NCBI GenBank assembly: GCA_005281725.1
Contig: SSBO01000002.1
Coordinates: forward strand, 448,902-512,901
Length of the DNA stretch: 64,000 nt
From: Wuchereria bancrofti
Lineage: Eukaryota > Nematoda > Chromadorea > Rhabditida > Onchocercidae
Direction: 5' to 3'
The position numbers and the translations under genes were made by a program. Shown here in pieces: positions 13,601-26,828 of this stretch; position 1 is the stretch's first letter; the number at the start of each line of letters is the position of its first letter. The notes under the pieces were generated by a model that did no database searches, was not told the DNA's origin, and saw nothing but the letters and a program-made list of their open reading frames with translations.

Positions 13601-14928
13601 AAGAATATTCGCCGAAATACATCAAATGGTTGGATCATAGCAAAGGAATTTTTAAATTGGTCGATTCAAAAGCTGTTTCACGCCTTTGGGGTTTACATAA
13701 GAATAAGCCGGGAATGAATTATGAAACAATGGGACGTGCACTTCGGTAATAATTTGATCTTTTTTTAATTACATATATCGGTTACAAATGTGAGTTTAAG
13801 TTTAGTTCGAGAATTTTACAAGGAATTTTATTGATAATTTTAATTTATTCAAAGAGAGGAATGATCTTACAGCAAATATTGCTTTTCAGAAAGTTTACTT
13901 TGTAATTTCCTATTCTCATTCTTAGGTTTAACTTATCAGAGTGCCAAATTGATTGAATAAAGTTATTACTAGTTTGATAACTTCTGTACTTTACTTTGAT
14001 AAATTTTGGAATAGTTCCAGTGTTTGTGAAAATCTGTTCATTTGATTGTTCCTTGGTTATTGATAATTTTGATGGTATTTCATCTATCATAGTGATTATG
14101 ATAAAATTCATTTTTTTTTTTTGCTAGATTTTGATTTATGGATAGTTTTGATATTTAAAAAAATTTCTTTTTTAAATTTCATTTAATTTATATTTTTCTT
14201 TTAATTTAAATGATATTGTAATTTCTGTTGAATCTAATTCTATAGTTAGTCCAACTCATATTGTTCCAGAATAATATTTTTTATTTGCTTTTTACTATAT
14301 AAGTTTTTTTTTTTTATTGTAATAATTAAAATTGAAGTAATTTTGTGATATTTAAATTTGAAAGATTATCAATTGGAGTATATTATTTTTTTATCAAAAT
14401 ATTATGGGAAATGTAAATCACAATACTTTTAAAGATATTACTACCAGCGTGGAATATTGCAAAAGGTAGATGGCCAACGACTTGTTTATCAATTTATGGA
14501 TGTACCTAAAGAGGTATATTTATCATTTCATTTTATTTCTTTTAAATACTGATTAAATTAAATCTAATTTTCTTCCGGGAACAAAATGACGAAGAGATGG
14601 AGAAATCATTCATTTAAAAAATATTTTTTTTTTTTTTCTTGTGATATTTAAAACTGAAAGACATATCTTAATTTTAAACTGTATTATTCATTTAATTTCT
14701 TTGTTCATAATAAAATTACGTTTAAATGATTATGATTAGTCAAGTATGCATCTTTTTTGAAATTATTTTTTATTTTTAAATATATTTGAGGAATTCTACG
14801 ATGATCAACAACATATCACTGTAAATGGTAATGGTCATTGTAGCAGTAGTAGGAGACAATTGAAAAGAGAAAACAATTGTTTAAATTTCAATGAGGAAAG
14901 AAATGTCACCAAGATGTCGCATGAATAA
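4670..14928 (+). CDS. ETS-domain transcription factor, ELF/E74 subfamily
   Basis: Eight exons join in frame: 4670-5278, 5418-5540, 6247-6520, 12664-12915, 13181-13333, 13553-13745, 14435-14513 and 14791-14928 (1,821 nt, 606 residues). An in-frame TAA shortly upstream supports the ATG at 4670. The winged-helix ETS domain is at residues 473-556 and is split by an intron in the codon before YYYQRGIL. It reads [45 protein letters not shown], then [12 protein letters not shown]. The two invariant DNA-contact arginines of GRALRYYY are present. This wording is typical of vertebrate ELF1/2/4 and Drosophila E74, not of SPDEF, ERG or ELK groups. KPGMNY replaces the usual KPDMNY. The N-terminal 470 residues are low complexity (Ser, Asn, Thr, acidic), with a basic stretch [13 protein letters not shown] in exon 2. 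The family binds GGAA sites in the nucleus; E74 is an ecdysone-response gene in flies. The role here is not known from sequence. An extra upstream exon cannot be excluded. Confidence 0.9.
7148..7256. repeat. (AAT)n-rich microsatellite
   Basis: An imperfect AAT/GAT/CAG trinucleotide tract within ETS intron 3. Long tyrosine- or isoleucine-rich open frames here are by-products of the repeat. Confidence 0.85.
8104..8275. repeat. 37-bp tandem repeat, alternating A/B variants
   Basis: Copies begin at 8104, 8141, 8178 and 8215, with a partial fifth at 8252. All start attttgaaaaatgatta. Copies 1 and 3 end in taaaagtagcactagta, and copies 2 and 4 in taaaagtaacaatagta. The array is therefore really two copies of a 74-bp higher-order unit plus a remnant. 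It lies in ETS intron 3. Confidence 0.95.
9089..9102. promoter_or_regulatory. Possible DR2 nuclear-receptor element
   Basis: The plus strand reads TGACCG-AT-TGACCT; the other strand reads AGGTCA-AT-CGGTCA preceded by CA. This is a one-mismatch direct repeat of the AGGTCA half-site with 2-bp spacing, inside a patch of unusually complex sequence in ETS intron 3. DR2 is a known arrangement for Rev-erb/E75-type receptors. Function is inference. Confidence 0.25.
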
Positions 14929-15927
14929 ATAACAGTGCCTCAAATGATATTTGTATTATCTGTGATCAATAATAATAATTTGTCCCAATTTTCTTTTTTT
15001 TTTTTTGTGAATGAAATTTCATTCCTTTTTAGGCCTTCACTTTAATTTATTTATTCATTAGTTGTAATGAAATTCATTTTGTAAATGCTATTGCTGAAGC
15101 TCAAATGTGAATTGTCACATTTAACAACTTATTCACTTCATGCTAAAATTACATCTCAAATCTTACAAAAAAATGTTTGCAATATTCGTTAACTGAACAA
15201 TTCATTCCTTTTTTTTTGGTGTAGTTTAAATTTAATTATGTATGACCTTTTGATGACCTTTTATTATGAATATTGATAGTTATGCAGTGCGCAAAGAACA
15301 GATTTTAAAATATTCTCATCATTTGTATCATGGTTATTTCTGAGTGCTAAATTAAAGTTAATTATTTCAAATTAAATACAGCAAAAATTATAATTTCCAA
15401 TTTTAATTTTTCATTTAACTTGAATAAATAGCGTAAGAACGCTTTTGTATCAACAAGAGGGAAATACGTTTTTACCTCTTTAATCAATTTATTTAATGAT
15501 TGTATGATGAATTGTTCGTTAATTTCTTATTTGAAAAAATAATTTTAAAAATATGACCTGTGATCAATGAATGTACTGTGATCATTTATTTCATTCAATT
15601 TTTTTTTTTATTTCGTTTAGAATTTAAGAAAGCAAGAAGATGACTGACTGATTAAAGGAAGAAAGAAATTTTTTTCAACTTCAGCAACAATTTTTCCTTT
15701 GATCGATCGACCTTTATGATTTGAGAGAAGAAAATTAAAATTTTCAAGATTTTTCATTTATTTAATAAATGAATTCATAATTAAAAGAAAAGAAAAAAAT
15801 AAGGAATGAAAGATTAATCTTAACTTGTTCTTATCAATTCATTATCAACATTTAAAGATCTTCTATTGTTGCACAATTTCTTCCTCAGATAATTCCTATT
15901 TTATGCCTTAATTATTTGTCGCTCGTT

Positions 15928-15969
15928 AGAAGGCCTTTTTTAGTTTTTTTTTTTTAAAAAGGCCTTTCT
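15928..15969. repeat. Inverted repeat, AGAAGGCCTTTTT arms
   Basis: The left arm agaaggcctttttt and right arm aaaaaggcctttct pair with one bulge around a T-rich loop, in the 3' flank shared by the two convergent genes. Confidence 0.6.
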
Positions 15970-16228
15970 CGATCAATATAATGACTAAGGCTTTGCTATT
16001 GATCATTCAACAATTTGTTTTATATCAGAAAGCAAAAAAAAAAAAAGAGTCTTTCTTCTGAAACTATTCTGTATTTCATTTAAAGTGCTATTTTGTAATT
16101 TCATGAAATGATTTGATAAATTTTCTCCATAAAATAATTTAGTATTTTTGAAAAAGTTTGGATTAACTTATATGTTTTTTTTTTTAAAAACAATTTTCGT
16201 TTTCAATATTCTACAGATAAAATATTAC

Positions 16229-16255
16229 AATATTACTTGTAAAGTAAGTAATATT
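16229..16255. repeat. Perfect 10-bp inverted repeat with 7-bp loop
   Basis: AATATTACTT at 16229-16238 pairs with AAGTAATATT at 16246-16255 across gtaaagt. It is AT-rich, so chance is possible. Confidence 0.6.
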
Positions 16256-17307
16256 TACTTGTAATGTTTTTATTAGTTAATTTAGATTGCTCAAATTTAA
16301 TTTCTTTGCTAGAAAATGCTTAGTATTACATGGCTTTTGTAGGTTGCGGGATTTTACCTTTGGGCAAATTGTTTGTAATTAAATTTTGCTCTATTTAGTC
16401 CTACCCAAAAAGAATTTACTGCCAAATTTCATCGATTTTACTTTTTCTACAACAATCTTCCAACTATTGTAAGAAAACGAAAAATACAATTTCCGGATAT
16501 TTCTGCACTTCTATTAGACCGGATTAGGAGTTATTTTAATTTATAAGAAAATATTTTACTTATTGGATTGATTTGCATGAAAATATGCTTATTTAATTTT
16601 CATTTAATTATGCTATATATTAAATAATTCTTAAACATGAATCAATTTCAAGTAAGATTTCATTATGTTTATATAAAATTTTTTTTTAATATTTTAAATT
16701 TATTAATTAATCTTAACATTTAGTAAATTAGCAAATCAAAATTTTTACAAATACAAAATAAATAATCTGTGCTATTATTATCAAATCATTCATAATGTTT
16801 TCTCTAACAAAATTTTTGTAATACAAAAAATGATTGATCAATTTCTGTTTAAGATCAGTTCAATATCACATTTCATTTCATTAGTAATTTATAATAATTC
16901 AATTTTATAGTGATTTTTTTTGTTTAAAGGATGAGATTAGATATTGGAAATTTTTTGAAAATACCCGTAAAATGTTCAATCATTTATAACTTCAATCTAT
17001 AATTTATCTTTCGGAATCATTTTAAAACTATTTTAAATTAATGTAAAAAGCATGTTTCCTATAATTCAACGTATTAGCAGTGTTTAAAATTTGTCATGTA
17101 ATACATATCATTGCAATTTTTTCATTTATTTATTTGAACAAAGTGCTAATATTACCAATTAATTAATTAATCAATCAATTAACTAATCAATTAATCAATA
17201 ATAATTGAAATAATACAGCAATTTAATTTATTAAATAACATGATGGAAAATTTTTTCGAAATCAAAAAAAAAGAAAGAGCAAAAAAAGAAAACAAAGTAA
17301 AAAAAAA

Positions 17308-20300
17308 CTAAAACAATTGTATACGATGATTTTCACGATCGGAAACAACAATTGTGGTATCAATGAGTGCAACCGCTTCAACACCTTTAAGCTGTCCAGG
17401 TGCATTACCCCATGTACCAAAACTATGCATATAACGACCATTTGGATAGAAAATTTGCACACGATTATTACCACTATCAGCTACAATGATGAAACCCTGA
17501 AAAAAAAAAAAAAAAAAAACCTGAAAACGGAGAAAATATTTTAAATTTACTTAACAATAAATTAATTTATATATTATTCATGAAAATTTTCATCTTTCAT
17601 AATTATATATTACTTATGAAAATTTTCATCTTTCTTTATATTTAGATTTGAAATGTACTTATATTTAAATTTGAAAATATAAAAAGTATAAAAGGATGAT
17701 GACAAGGAATTTTCATTAGTTAGATTAAATAATTTGAAAGTATCAATTCTTTTGCTAAATTAGTATTAATAAGAAAAGGAAGGTATAAAAGAAAAAAAAA
17801 ATTTTCTTTTTTTTTTAAATCTTGTTAACATTACTTGAAATGATATCATCATATTGAGGTAAATTAAACAAATAAACAAACAACTTAAATATATATAAAG
17901 TTAAATTTAAAAATGTAAAATGATAAAAATTAAAATATTCCCTTATAAATAATAATTGAAGATATTTCACAAATTTTCAAACATGCCAATATGTTCTGCT
18001 TTTTTTTTTTTTTTTTTTTGAAAAAAATTGAGGATGAAAATAAAATTATGATGTTGAGGAATGAAGGAGGTTTCCGAAATATGTGGTGAAAGAAAGAGAG
18101 AGAGAGAGAGAGAGAGAGGTTCTGGGTATAAAACCTGATCATCAACGGCGATTCCACGTGGGAATTTCATTTGGCCGTTTTGAAATCCTTCGGAACCAAA
18201 TTGAAAGATTGAATTGCCATTGTGATCAAAGATGCAAACTCGATGATTTGAACTGTCTGTTACATAAATATTATGAGTTCGTTTATTAACGGCAATGAAT
18301 TGTGGATGATGAAATTGGCCAATTCCTGGGCCCATTGTACCAAATTTGCCAGCAAATTGTCCTTTGCTATCGAACATTTGGACACGATGATTGTCCTGAA
18401 TTGCTTTTTTCCTCGTCAATTGCACTTTGTTGTTGCTACCAATTTAAATTTGAAATTCTTCTTTCAAATTTACAATCATTTTCTTTTTTCTTTTACTTCT
18501 TTTACCAGCTTAACATCACCTTTTTTTTTTCCTTTCTTTTTACCGCTTTTAGCAATTTTCAACATATCCTATAACACTATTCTAGACTTAACATTATGTT
18601 CTGGAAAAAAAAAAAAAACTAATAATTACTTCCTAACATAAGTACTACTAAAAAACTTAGCCTAATACTTAAGTTATAATTTCGTAATTCGCAGGATCGT
18701 CCATTTTAGTGCAGCACATCATTTAGTTTGTTATGTTGACGGAAGTGATAATTGCTGCTTTTCTTTCATCGATAAAAGCTTCCGACATAATTTCTTGGCA
18801 TAAAAAAAAACCTGGCTTTCATCAATCCGATTTCATAGAATAGCCAGATGCACTTACTTATTTCAGTCAAAAGCGCTAGCGCTTTTATGCACTTTGCACA
18901 AATATATTTTTGATCTTAACTGAGTGCAATTTCCAAAACAGAAAGAAAAAAAGAAGTTCCATTCATAAGAAGAAAATAAAATATTTTAGGCGCAAAGTGG
19001 AACCAGTTACAAAACTGTAATAGTATTATTGACTGCATCCGATTCGGACGATCCTGGAAATTCTGTTGAATGATAATTTTTTAGCATAATTATTTTATCA
19101 TTTGTTTGTTCTTTAGGTACCATCTACGTACCTTATCCACAACGTAGATCATTCCCATATCATCCACAGCTACACCCCATGGATTGTTGAAACGACCATT
19201 AGATGGACCATGTCCACCAAATTTTCTCACACAATGTCCATCTTGATCAAAAATCATAATTCGATGATTATAACGATCGGAAACAATTAAATGCTTGTAA
19301 CGACTATAGCATATACCAGCAGCACTATCTAATTGTGCATCACCAGTGCCATATTTTCCAAACATTTTTAACAAACGTCCACCCGTATTAAATATGCAAA
19401 TACGATGATTGCTACTATCACATACAGCAAATTCATTACCGCCTAAAATAGCAAGACCACGTGGCCAATTAAGTTCTCCTTCTTTCGAACCTTTTTTACC
19501 AAATACCAATTTTGGTTTTCCTTTTGCTAAATAATCAACAGTACAGATGAAACGTGGTGCATGTAATAGACGACAATCATAGGAGCTTTCAGCATCTAAA
19601 GCAATACTTGATCGTTTACGTAAACGTAAACGACGATCTTGATTTAATAAGGAAGAAGCAGGTGTCATCGTTATCATATCACCATTGATATCATTATCTT
19701 GACGTAACAATTGACCATTACCACCAGCTAAACGATTAGAGCGTTCTAAAAGAAGTTGTTGAACTCGACTGCTTGATGATGGTGGTACTTGATTGGTAGT
19801 ATTGGAACTAGTACTATTATTAGCACTATCAGTATTGGAAAATGTTAAATTACTCTGTTGACTGTTTAAAGCAGTTAGCACAGAAATTAAATCAGGATTT
19901 GTCTTGGAGCGTTGATAACGTTGTCGACGTCTTAATAACCAAGATGGTAACTGCTCACCTGGATAATGCGTAACCGGAATTGGTAATGATGATCCTTCAC
20001 TGTTTTCAGTTGCTAAAAATGCTTCCTGTGATGTTGATGAAAATGAAGTTGGATCGGATGAACGTTGTTGATGATGATGATGATGATGATGAATTATCGA
20101 TTCTTTTGATTCAGAAGCACTACGACAAATAATTCGAAAACGATTATTTGTTTGTTTTTGTTGAATTGGTTCATTTTCACATTCACTTTCATCACTTGTA
20201 TTAGCATCTGCATTGCTACTACTATTACAATTAGTGTGAGCAGTACCATTCAATGGTACCAATTGTTTTTGCATTCGATTAGCACGACGCATTTCATGTG

Positions 20301-23300
20301 CTGTACGAATATTTTCAATTTTTTCATTTAAACTTGTATCATCACTTGATATTTGTCGTGGTAATGGTGGTTTCCTTGTAAATTTTAATGCTGCTGAAGA
20401 TTTTTGATGAATATTTTCATCATGATAATTATTTGTTGTTGGTAATGGTATATGACTTTGATTAGTAGTAGATTTATGTGATTGTGATGATAATATTGCT
20501 GTTGTATTATCAGCACAATCATTTAATAATTGTTTTGATTGATTTAACGTATTTCTTGAATTTTGTAATAAAACTTTGGTACCACTTGTTTGATTAGCAT
20601 CCGTTTGTCTAATTTCAGTTGTTGATTGATTCTTGGCTATGGTAGCAATCGTTTCGCTGGTAGATTGACCTTCATTTAATACCACACCTTTGGGAACAAC
20701 TAAAAATTTTTTAACTGAATTATTATTATCTGTGGTAATACCATTTTGTCCTGAACTATTGCTAATAGTACTATCTGATGATAAGCCTTCAGTGATAACT
20801 TTTGCAGTTGCCGCTGTTAAATCATTTTTTGTATTAGCACTTGTCGTAGCAGTAGATGATGGACTCATACCATTTCCAACTACGGTACGACTCCATGGAC
20901 TATTTCCTGGTTTATGACAAGTGACACTACTAGTGGTAACACTTCCGCTTGTACCACTATTATTACCACCACCTAATAATTGACTAGAATTGTCAAATTT
21001 TTCCGCTCTTAATCGATTCCATGCTTCTTCTTCCATCTGTTGTCGACGACGATATCGAAATGACATTACATCCTCGTCACCAGCATTAATACGCATTCCG
21101 TAACGACCCGATGTACTACGAAAATCGTTTTGGGGACGTCCACCTCCTTCTTCCAAATCAATCATCCGTTTACTGGCATACTTATAGTTATCCGATTCGT
21201 AACCAATTTTCATTGGACGTGGTAGATAGGATTGTTCCAACGGAAGATAACGTCCAGCAAATTGGGGTAGCATAACCGTAAGTTCACCAAAACTGGCAAT
21301 AGCTGTTGGTAACTTTGAAGCATCATCACCAGGTGAAAAGCGTAACTTTTTTGAGAAAAGTTCATCGGCATCAGGCTGAAATTTGAAATTTGCATTTTTT
21401 TTTTCTCGAGAAAAAAAACCGGAAAAGAAGTGAAAATATGAAACAAATATGGTTATGAACAAATTCCTAAAATTGCTCTCAAATTAAAGTATTTTAAATG
21501 TAAACTCTTTAAATTTCTAATTGTTTCTTTTATCAAAACATTTTATGGGAATTTTTTAAAATGAGAAATGCATGATAAAATTTTACTCTTACTCTTATAG
21601 TGCTATCATTATTGTTAGGATTTTATTTTATTTGTATCGCTCTAATCTTTCTCATAATATAAATTATCATTTAATTTTGGTCTACGTGAACATAAAACGT
21701 TATGACGTACGTTTCAAATCACTAGAAGGAAAAGAAACGGCATTTTTTTTTTCTTCATTCAAAATGTAGTTGAAATATTTAGTACGATGATTTCTTACTT
21801 CCAAACAAATAACACCCTTAGTTTTATTGAAAAGATTTAAAATGAAAATAGGAAAAAAAAATCTCCCATGAATAAATTGATAAACTAATTTTTAAATTCT
21901 ATGAACAAAAAAAAAACGATGATTTTGAATTTTTTAAGATTATGCCACCCATTTTAGTGGAAAGAAATGCATGCAAAAGGTAAGATAATACTAAAAGGGA
22001 AAATACTTTTGAATATTACATGCAAATAAGGAATAAAATAAAAAAAATTTAAAGAGTGATAGAGTGAAGGTGAATTATGCTAAAGTAAGTTAAACTTAAA
22101 AGAGTTAGTTTACTTGAAAATTCCTCAAATATTCCAATCCATCCGAGAAGACATTCTTCAGTTTTACCAATTCAGAATCTTGCACTTCTCGTTCACCTTT
22201 CAATGCTGCTTCCAAATATGCACAGCCTAAATTAAAAAAAAAAAATTTCTTTTTCATTTGTAAATGAGAGATATTGCCGGCTTTCTAGAATTTTCTATTA
22301 ATTTGAAAAATTGAAATTTTTTTTCAAATCAGTATTTGTCTTGGGTTTAACTCATACAACGTCCTTCAGACGAAAAAAGGAATAATAATAGTAATAATAA
22401 TAGTGATAATAATAATAATGGCGATGATAATAATGATAATAATAATAATAAATAATGAGGGAGATTATTCATTAACAGTAATTTTCTTGGAATTTTAATT
22501 GAAATTTGATTTTAGAAGAGGAAATGCTACAGCGGAAAAAGTGAGGTAATATGTAACTATTTTATCATTATCCAAATTTCATATTACCAATCAATCAAAT
22601 AATGAAATTAGAATTTAAAACCTTCGCTCATATTTGAACTTTCGATTTCAAGTACATCACGTAAATTACGCATAAGTCGAGTTTCGGTTGCATTAAATGT
22701 TTCGATTTCTTCGATAAACATTTCTTCGCGTTTTTTTAATTCTCGATAATAACGACGGAAATATTCTTTGACCTATAAATGAAACTTTAAATTGTGATGT
22801 AATATCAAGTAATGGAATCATAGACTTTTAACTTTAACTGATGCTAGAAATTTGATTTAATTAAATTACACTTATTAAGCCACTCTCTTCAATTTCTTTA
22901 ACTAATCATTCTTTTTAAACAATTACTTTTGTTTCAAAAAAAAAAAAAAAACAAAGAATTTAAATTGGTCTGCCCAACGAGATATGATACCTCATCCTTT
23001 GCAGTTTCACAATTCAATGATAACAATTCAGCTCCTTTACTTAAGCCATCAGATGCTTCCGTAATTCGATTTGATAAACGTTTAACCTGGAATGTGGCAC
23101 TTTTTTTTGTGCCAAATTACTTCCTAAATTTTTTCTGAAATTTTCAATTTTTTTTTGGGAACTTTAAAATGTTTAGAAAGATATTGCATTTAAAAAATAT
23201 TTCAAAAAAGTAAGTGTTTTTTGCTATAAGTTTCGCAATTTTTTTTTTTTTTTACATAATAGAAATAATTTTACATACTAAAAGAGAAAATCCTATTTAC

Positions 23301-26300
23301 TTTATTCTTTTTTTCCAGTATTACTTTCCGTTCTAAAATCTCTCAACCGTAATACTAGGCTTTATTTATTATCTTATTACTAGGCTTCATTTACTATCTT
23401 CAGAATAATCCTAACAATATTGATGATAGGTACTTCGTTCAATAATTTTCAATTATTTAATTTTACTATTAATTTTGAATCTTAGTCGAAATGATTAAAA
23501 TAAATAAGCTAGTTTGAACCTGATTCAGTACTCTTGTTAGGTCACGTTTTAACATTTCCAAATGTGTTGCACGACAATCACTGCATGCTCGTTTTTCACA
23601 ATGAGCGCAAATGTCCAATACAGCTTTTTCTTCACAAATTTTACATCGTTCCAGATTATACCTGTAAATTTTCAAAGTTTTTCTTTTTTTTTTTTTTCGT
23701 TCCTAACAAAATTTTCATTGTATTTTCATGTTAATATTATAGCATAAGCATATTATCACATTATCATTTATCAGTCACTGAAATGATAAGCAATGGTATT
23801 ATCTTCAAGCTTGTTAGCTTTATTCTATCCCTCTTTCAAACAGCTGTGCAATTTTTGAGTTTTCATTTGTTGCTCTATGAAATAGCTACACTTTGCACCT
23901 GTCAGGAACGTAATGCTTCTTTCTCTGTTATCAATCGTAATCAAATTTTAAGCAACCTGCTCACATCTCTTTCTCTCTTATCATTTCTTCAAACTAAACA
24001 TCATCTGATATTTTGGCTGAGAGTGAGAAGTAATGAATGAATTCATTGAGTAATTCGATATATTTCAGGAGATGAAAGTTATTTCTTGATGAAATTAAAG
24101 TGATTAAATAGATGAGAATTTTCACATCGATGAATTATAAGAAATTTTCAAAAATTTCCACGAAAAATTTTAAAAAAGAAAGAAAAAAACAAAAAATTGT
24201 CTTTTTGCTATTTGTTTCTCTTTCATTCCTTTTTCAATAAAACATAAATTATTTGATGGTTAAAATAATTAAAAATAGAAATTAGCACAATTTAGACAAA
24301 TTATTCTATCTTTTTTTTTTTTTAGTTTGACTTTCTTTCTTTTATATCTGTTTATTTTGTGTTTTCTTTCAATAAATCGTTGAATGCTATCAACAAAAGC
24401 ACAACATTAGCGGTATTATTATTTGAACTAAAAAAAAAAAAAAAAAATTGAAGAAACCTCTGGATATATGCTTCCAATTGAGCAGCATTATCATCTGTTG
24501 CTTGTAAATGTATATCCAAAAAACCTGTAAGGGTATAGTTAGATTGAAAATTTTTGACACCTTCATATGGTACCGGATGTTCCGCTCGACATTCCGGACA
24601 TTTGAGCACACGATGAACCAAATCAACGCAATTATCCAAACATGGTAAACAAAATGTATGATGACATGGTAATAGTTTCGGTTGTCTGCAATATTTTACA
24701 TTTGATTATTTGATTATTTGATTAATTTTTTATGAATGAAAAAAATAAATAAATAAATCTCAAAATTTTGAAACTTTTTTTCCTTTATTTTCTTTTCTAA
24801 ATTCAAAATTCTGAAATTTTTCCCTTATTTTTTTTTTTAAAACAAAAAAAAAAGGAAAATAAATGAAATTACAGATGTGAAAGAAGAATGAATCATTCAT
24901 TCATCTCTCTTCCTGATATTGTTCCTTTCGTTGTGATCGATTACATTTTTAAATAAGCAAAAAAAAAAAAACACTTCTTGAAAGCATTTTGTTTTATGAA
25001 AGAAAATAATTTCAGTTAGAAGTTCTCTCTCATTGTGAAAATAAATCAGCAAAAAAAAAAGAGAAAGCATTTTGAATTGAATGTTAGTGATATGGAAGTG
25101 AAAAACAAAAATAAACTCAAACAAAAACAGTAAAATGAAAAATGATAAAATTTATTGAAATGATTAAGTTAATTAACTGATAAACTTTCTCAACAAACAT
25201 AGCTGTTGCTGATTATGGGAGATAATTTCGAGATGATAGCAACATTCAACAAATAACTTTTCAACGTTGTATAAAATTAATTCGAATTATTTATTGTTCA
25301 AAGATTAGATGACATTTGTGAATGTTTCGCATAATAATTTTTCAAATAAATCAATATAATTGCTCATGCATACTTTTCTATGAAAACTTTTCAAAATTTA
25401 TTGAGATGAAAATTGAATTGTTTCTTTTAAGAGATAGGAGATCAAATTATATTAAAAAGAATAACATTTGAAATTTGTTTTTTTTTTCCTTTTTTTATTC
25501 CTTCATCATCATTATCATCATCATCCCATATTCTCCGATCATTTAATAGATAGAATTTTGTAATGTTAAAATAAATAAAACAAAATCAAATATAGGAGTG
25601 CTACTGGTTTTTGAAAAAGAAAAAAAAACATCAAAATATTTCAATTTTTTATTTTATTACATCTAATTCAGTTAGCTAATGATGATTGACCATTCTAATC
25701 ATTCAGTTTAAATATAATTCGTATAAAATGATTTATAGATCATATTTATAATTTATATTTATAACAGAGTGTAATATATGCCAAATTTTGTGAAGCAATC
25801 ATTTTATCAATATTTTTTTTTCTTCACATTAAAATGATAATAATATGACATTTGATTATTTTTATTAGCAAAAAAATATAAGTGAATTATATTTAATTCT
25901 TGTAATTGAATTATGTTACAATGATAAGTGATAAAGAATATGAAGTTAAATGACAAGAATACCTCACTTACGCAGATGATTCATATAGATTTTAAATTTT
26001 ATTGTCTAAATTTTTAACTTTTGCCATCTCGAATGATTAGCACTGCTATAGGATTGGAATGACAGAAAGTGATACTTTAATATTTCGCAAAATGTTGTTT
26101 GTCATCGAAAGATGTACGTGTAATAAAGATGAGTGATAGATTACAAAGTTGTTATTAAGCAATTTATAGAAAGATTTGTAAAAATTACTTTTATCGTAGA
26201 AAAAAGCAAATATTTTTAAAAATGATCTTTCGTTGAATAAAAAAAAAAGCCATCGATATGAGACTAATATTATGATTAAAATTGATTTAAAAAAAAAAAA

Positions 26301-26828
26301 AGAAAAAATTGATCAAAATTGAAAACATAGAGTAAAAGGTGAAAAATAAACATTAGATTATTTGAAAAATGACAATAAAAATTTGTTATCATTTTAATTT
26401 GTAACTTAAATTGATGAAGTTCTAACTCACAAATTTAATATTGATTTTGAATATATTAATAAGTAAAAAAGATTTTGGAAATTAGTTTACACATTCATCT
26501 AAAAATTGGTATCGTTAATTAGTCAGTTAGTTACTTAGTAGTAAGTTAAAAGATAGGTGTGTAGTTTCACATAATAACTTTAAAATAATTTCATTTTTTT
26601 TTTTTTGTTTACAGTAACTTTACTTATAAAATCTCACTTGTAACGATCCAAGCAAATTGGACATGTTAGCAATTGTTCAATTTTTTCCAATGGATTTTCA
26701 AATTCAGGTGGTCGTGCAGCAGGTGGAAGTAGAAGCATTTGACGAATTGGATCAAGTGGTGCGGTATTATTATTATTCGTTGTTGGCGGTGTTGACGCTT
26801 TGGTTGTATTTGTTGAAGATGAAGCCAT
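17308..26828 (-). CDS. nhl-1: TRIM-NHL protein (RING, B-box, coiled coil, six NHL repeats)
   Basis: Nine exons on the minus strand join in frame: 26638-26828, 24458-24685, 23520-23661, 22991-23086, 22622-22772, 22114-22226, 19132-21375, 18135-18395 and 17308-17496 (3,615 nt, 1,204 residues). The C3HC4 RING has C56, C59, C71, H73, C76, C79, C93 and C96 (CPICLDRYK, PCHHTFCLPC, CPECR), so zinc-binding residues are intact. A B-box zinc motif follows at 146-173 (CKIC, CAHC, CSDC, H), then a predicted coiled coil at about 175-305. A 620-residue Ser/Asn/Thr-rich linker follows, with an eight-histidine run, almost all in the 2.2-kb exon 7. NHL repeats fill 929-1204: blades contain VCDSSNHRICIFN, VSDRYNHRIMIFD, VDKDNHRVQMFD, VTDSSNHRVCIFD, VADSGNNRVQIFY and VSDRENHRIQLF, i.e. 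a six-bladed propeller. RING wording resembles C. elegans NHL-1 and fly thin/TRIM32, RING-type E3 ubiquitin ligases. The gene symbol is by resemblance; another NHL paralogue is less likely. Confidence 0.93.
18094..18118. repeat. (AG)n microsatellite
   Basis: An AG run in NHL intron 8, about 17 bases downstream (in gene direction) of the exon 8 donor. Confidence 0.9.
22381..22456. repeat. (AAT)n microsatellite
   Basis: AAT/GAT trinucleotide tract in the intron between NHL exons 5 and 6. Confidence 0.9.
24686..26637 (-). other. 2-kb intron 1 of the NHL gene
   Basis: This phase-2 intron splits the RING domain between Y63 and the following KQPKLLP loop. No exon is seen in it. It holds homopolymers and AT-rich DNA only. 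Confidence 0.7.

Larger units (their letters stand above)
14929..17307. other. Convergent intergenic region between the ETS and NHL genes
   Basis: There is no coding signal. It should contain the 3' UTRs of both genes. Small stem-loop sequences are at 15928-15969 (AGAAGGCC arm, T-tract loop) and 16229-16255 (10-bp perfect arms, 7-bp loop). An AATTAATTAATCAATC simple repeat runs at 17157-17210. Confidence 0.5.

Noticed and set aside
17317..17544. 75-codon plus-strand frame beginning MYTMIFTIGNNN
   Set aside because: Antisense to the last NHL exon, which encodes clear NHL blades.
20690..20917. 75-codon plus-strand frame
   Set aside because: Antisense shadow of the long NHL linker exon, which has a consistent coding frame on the minus strand.
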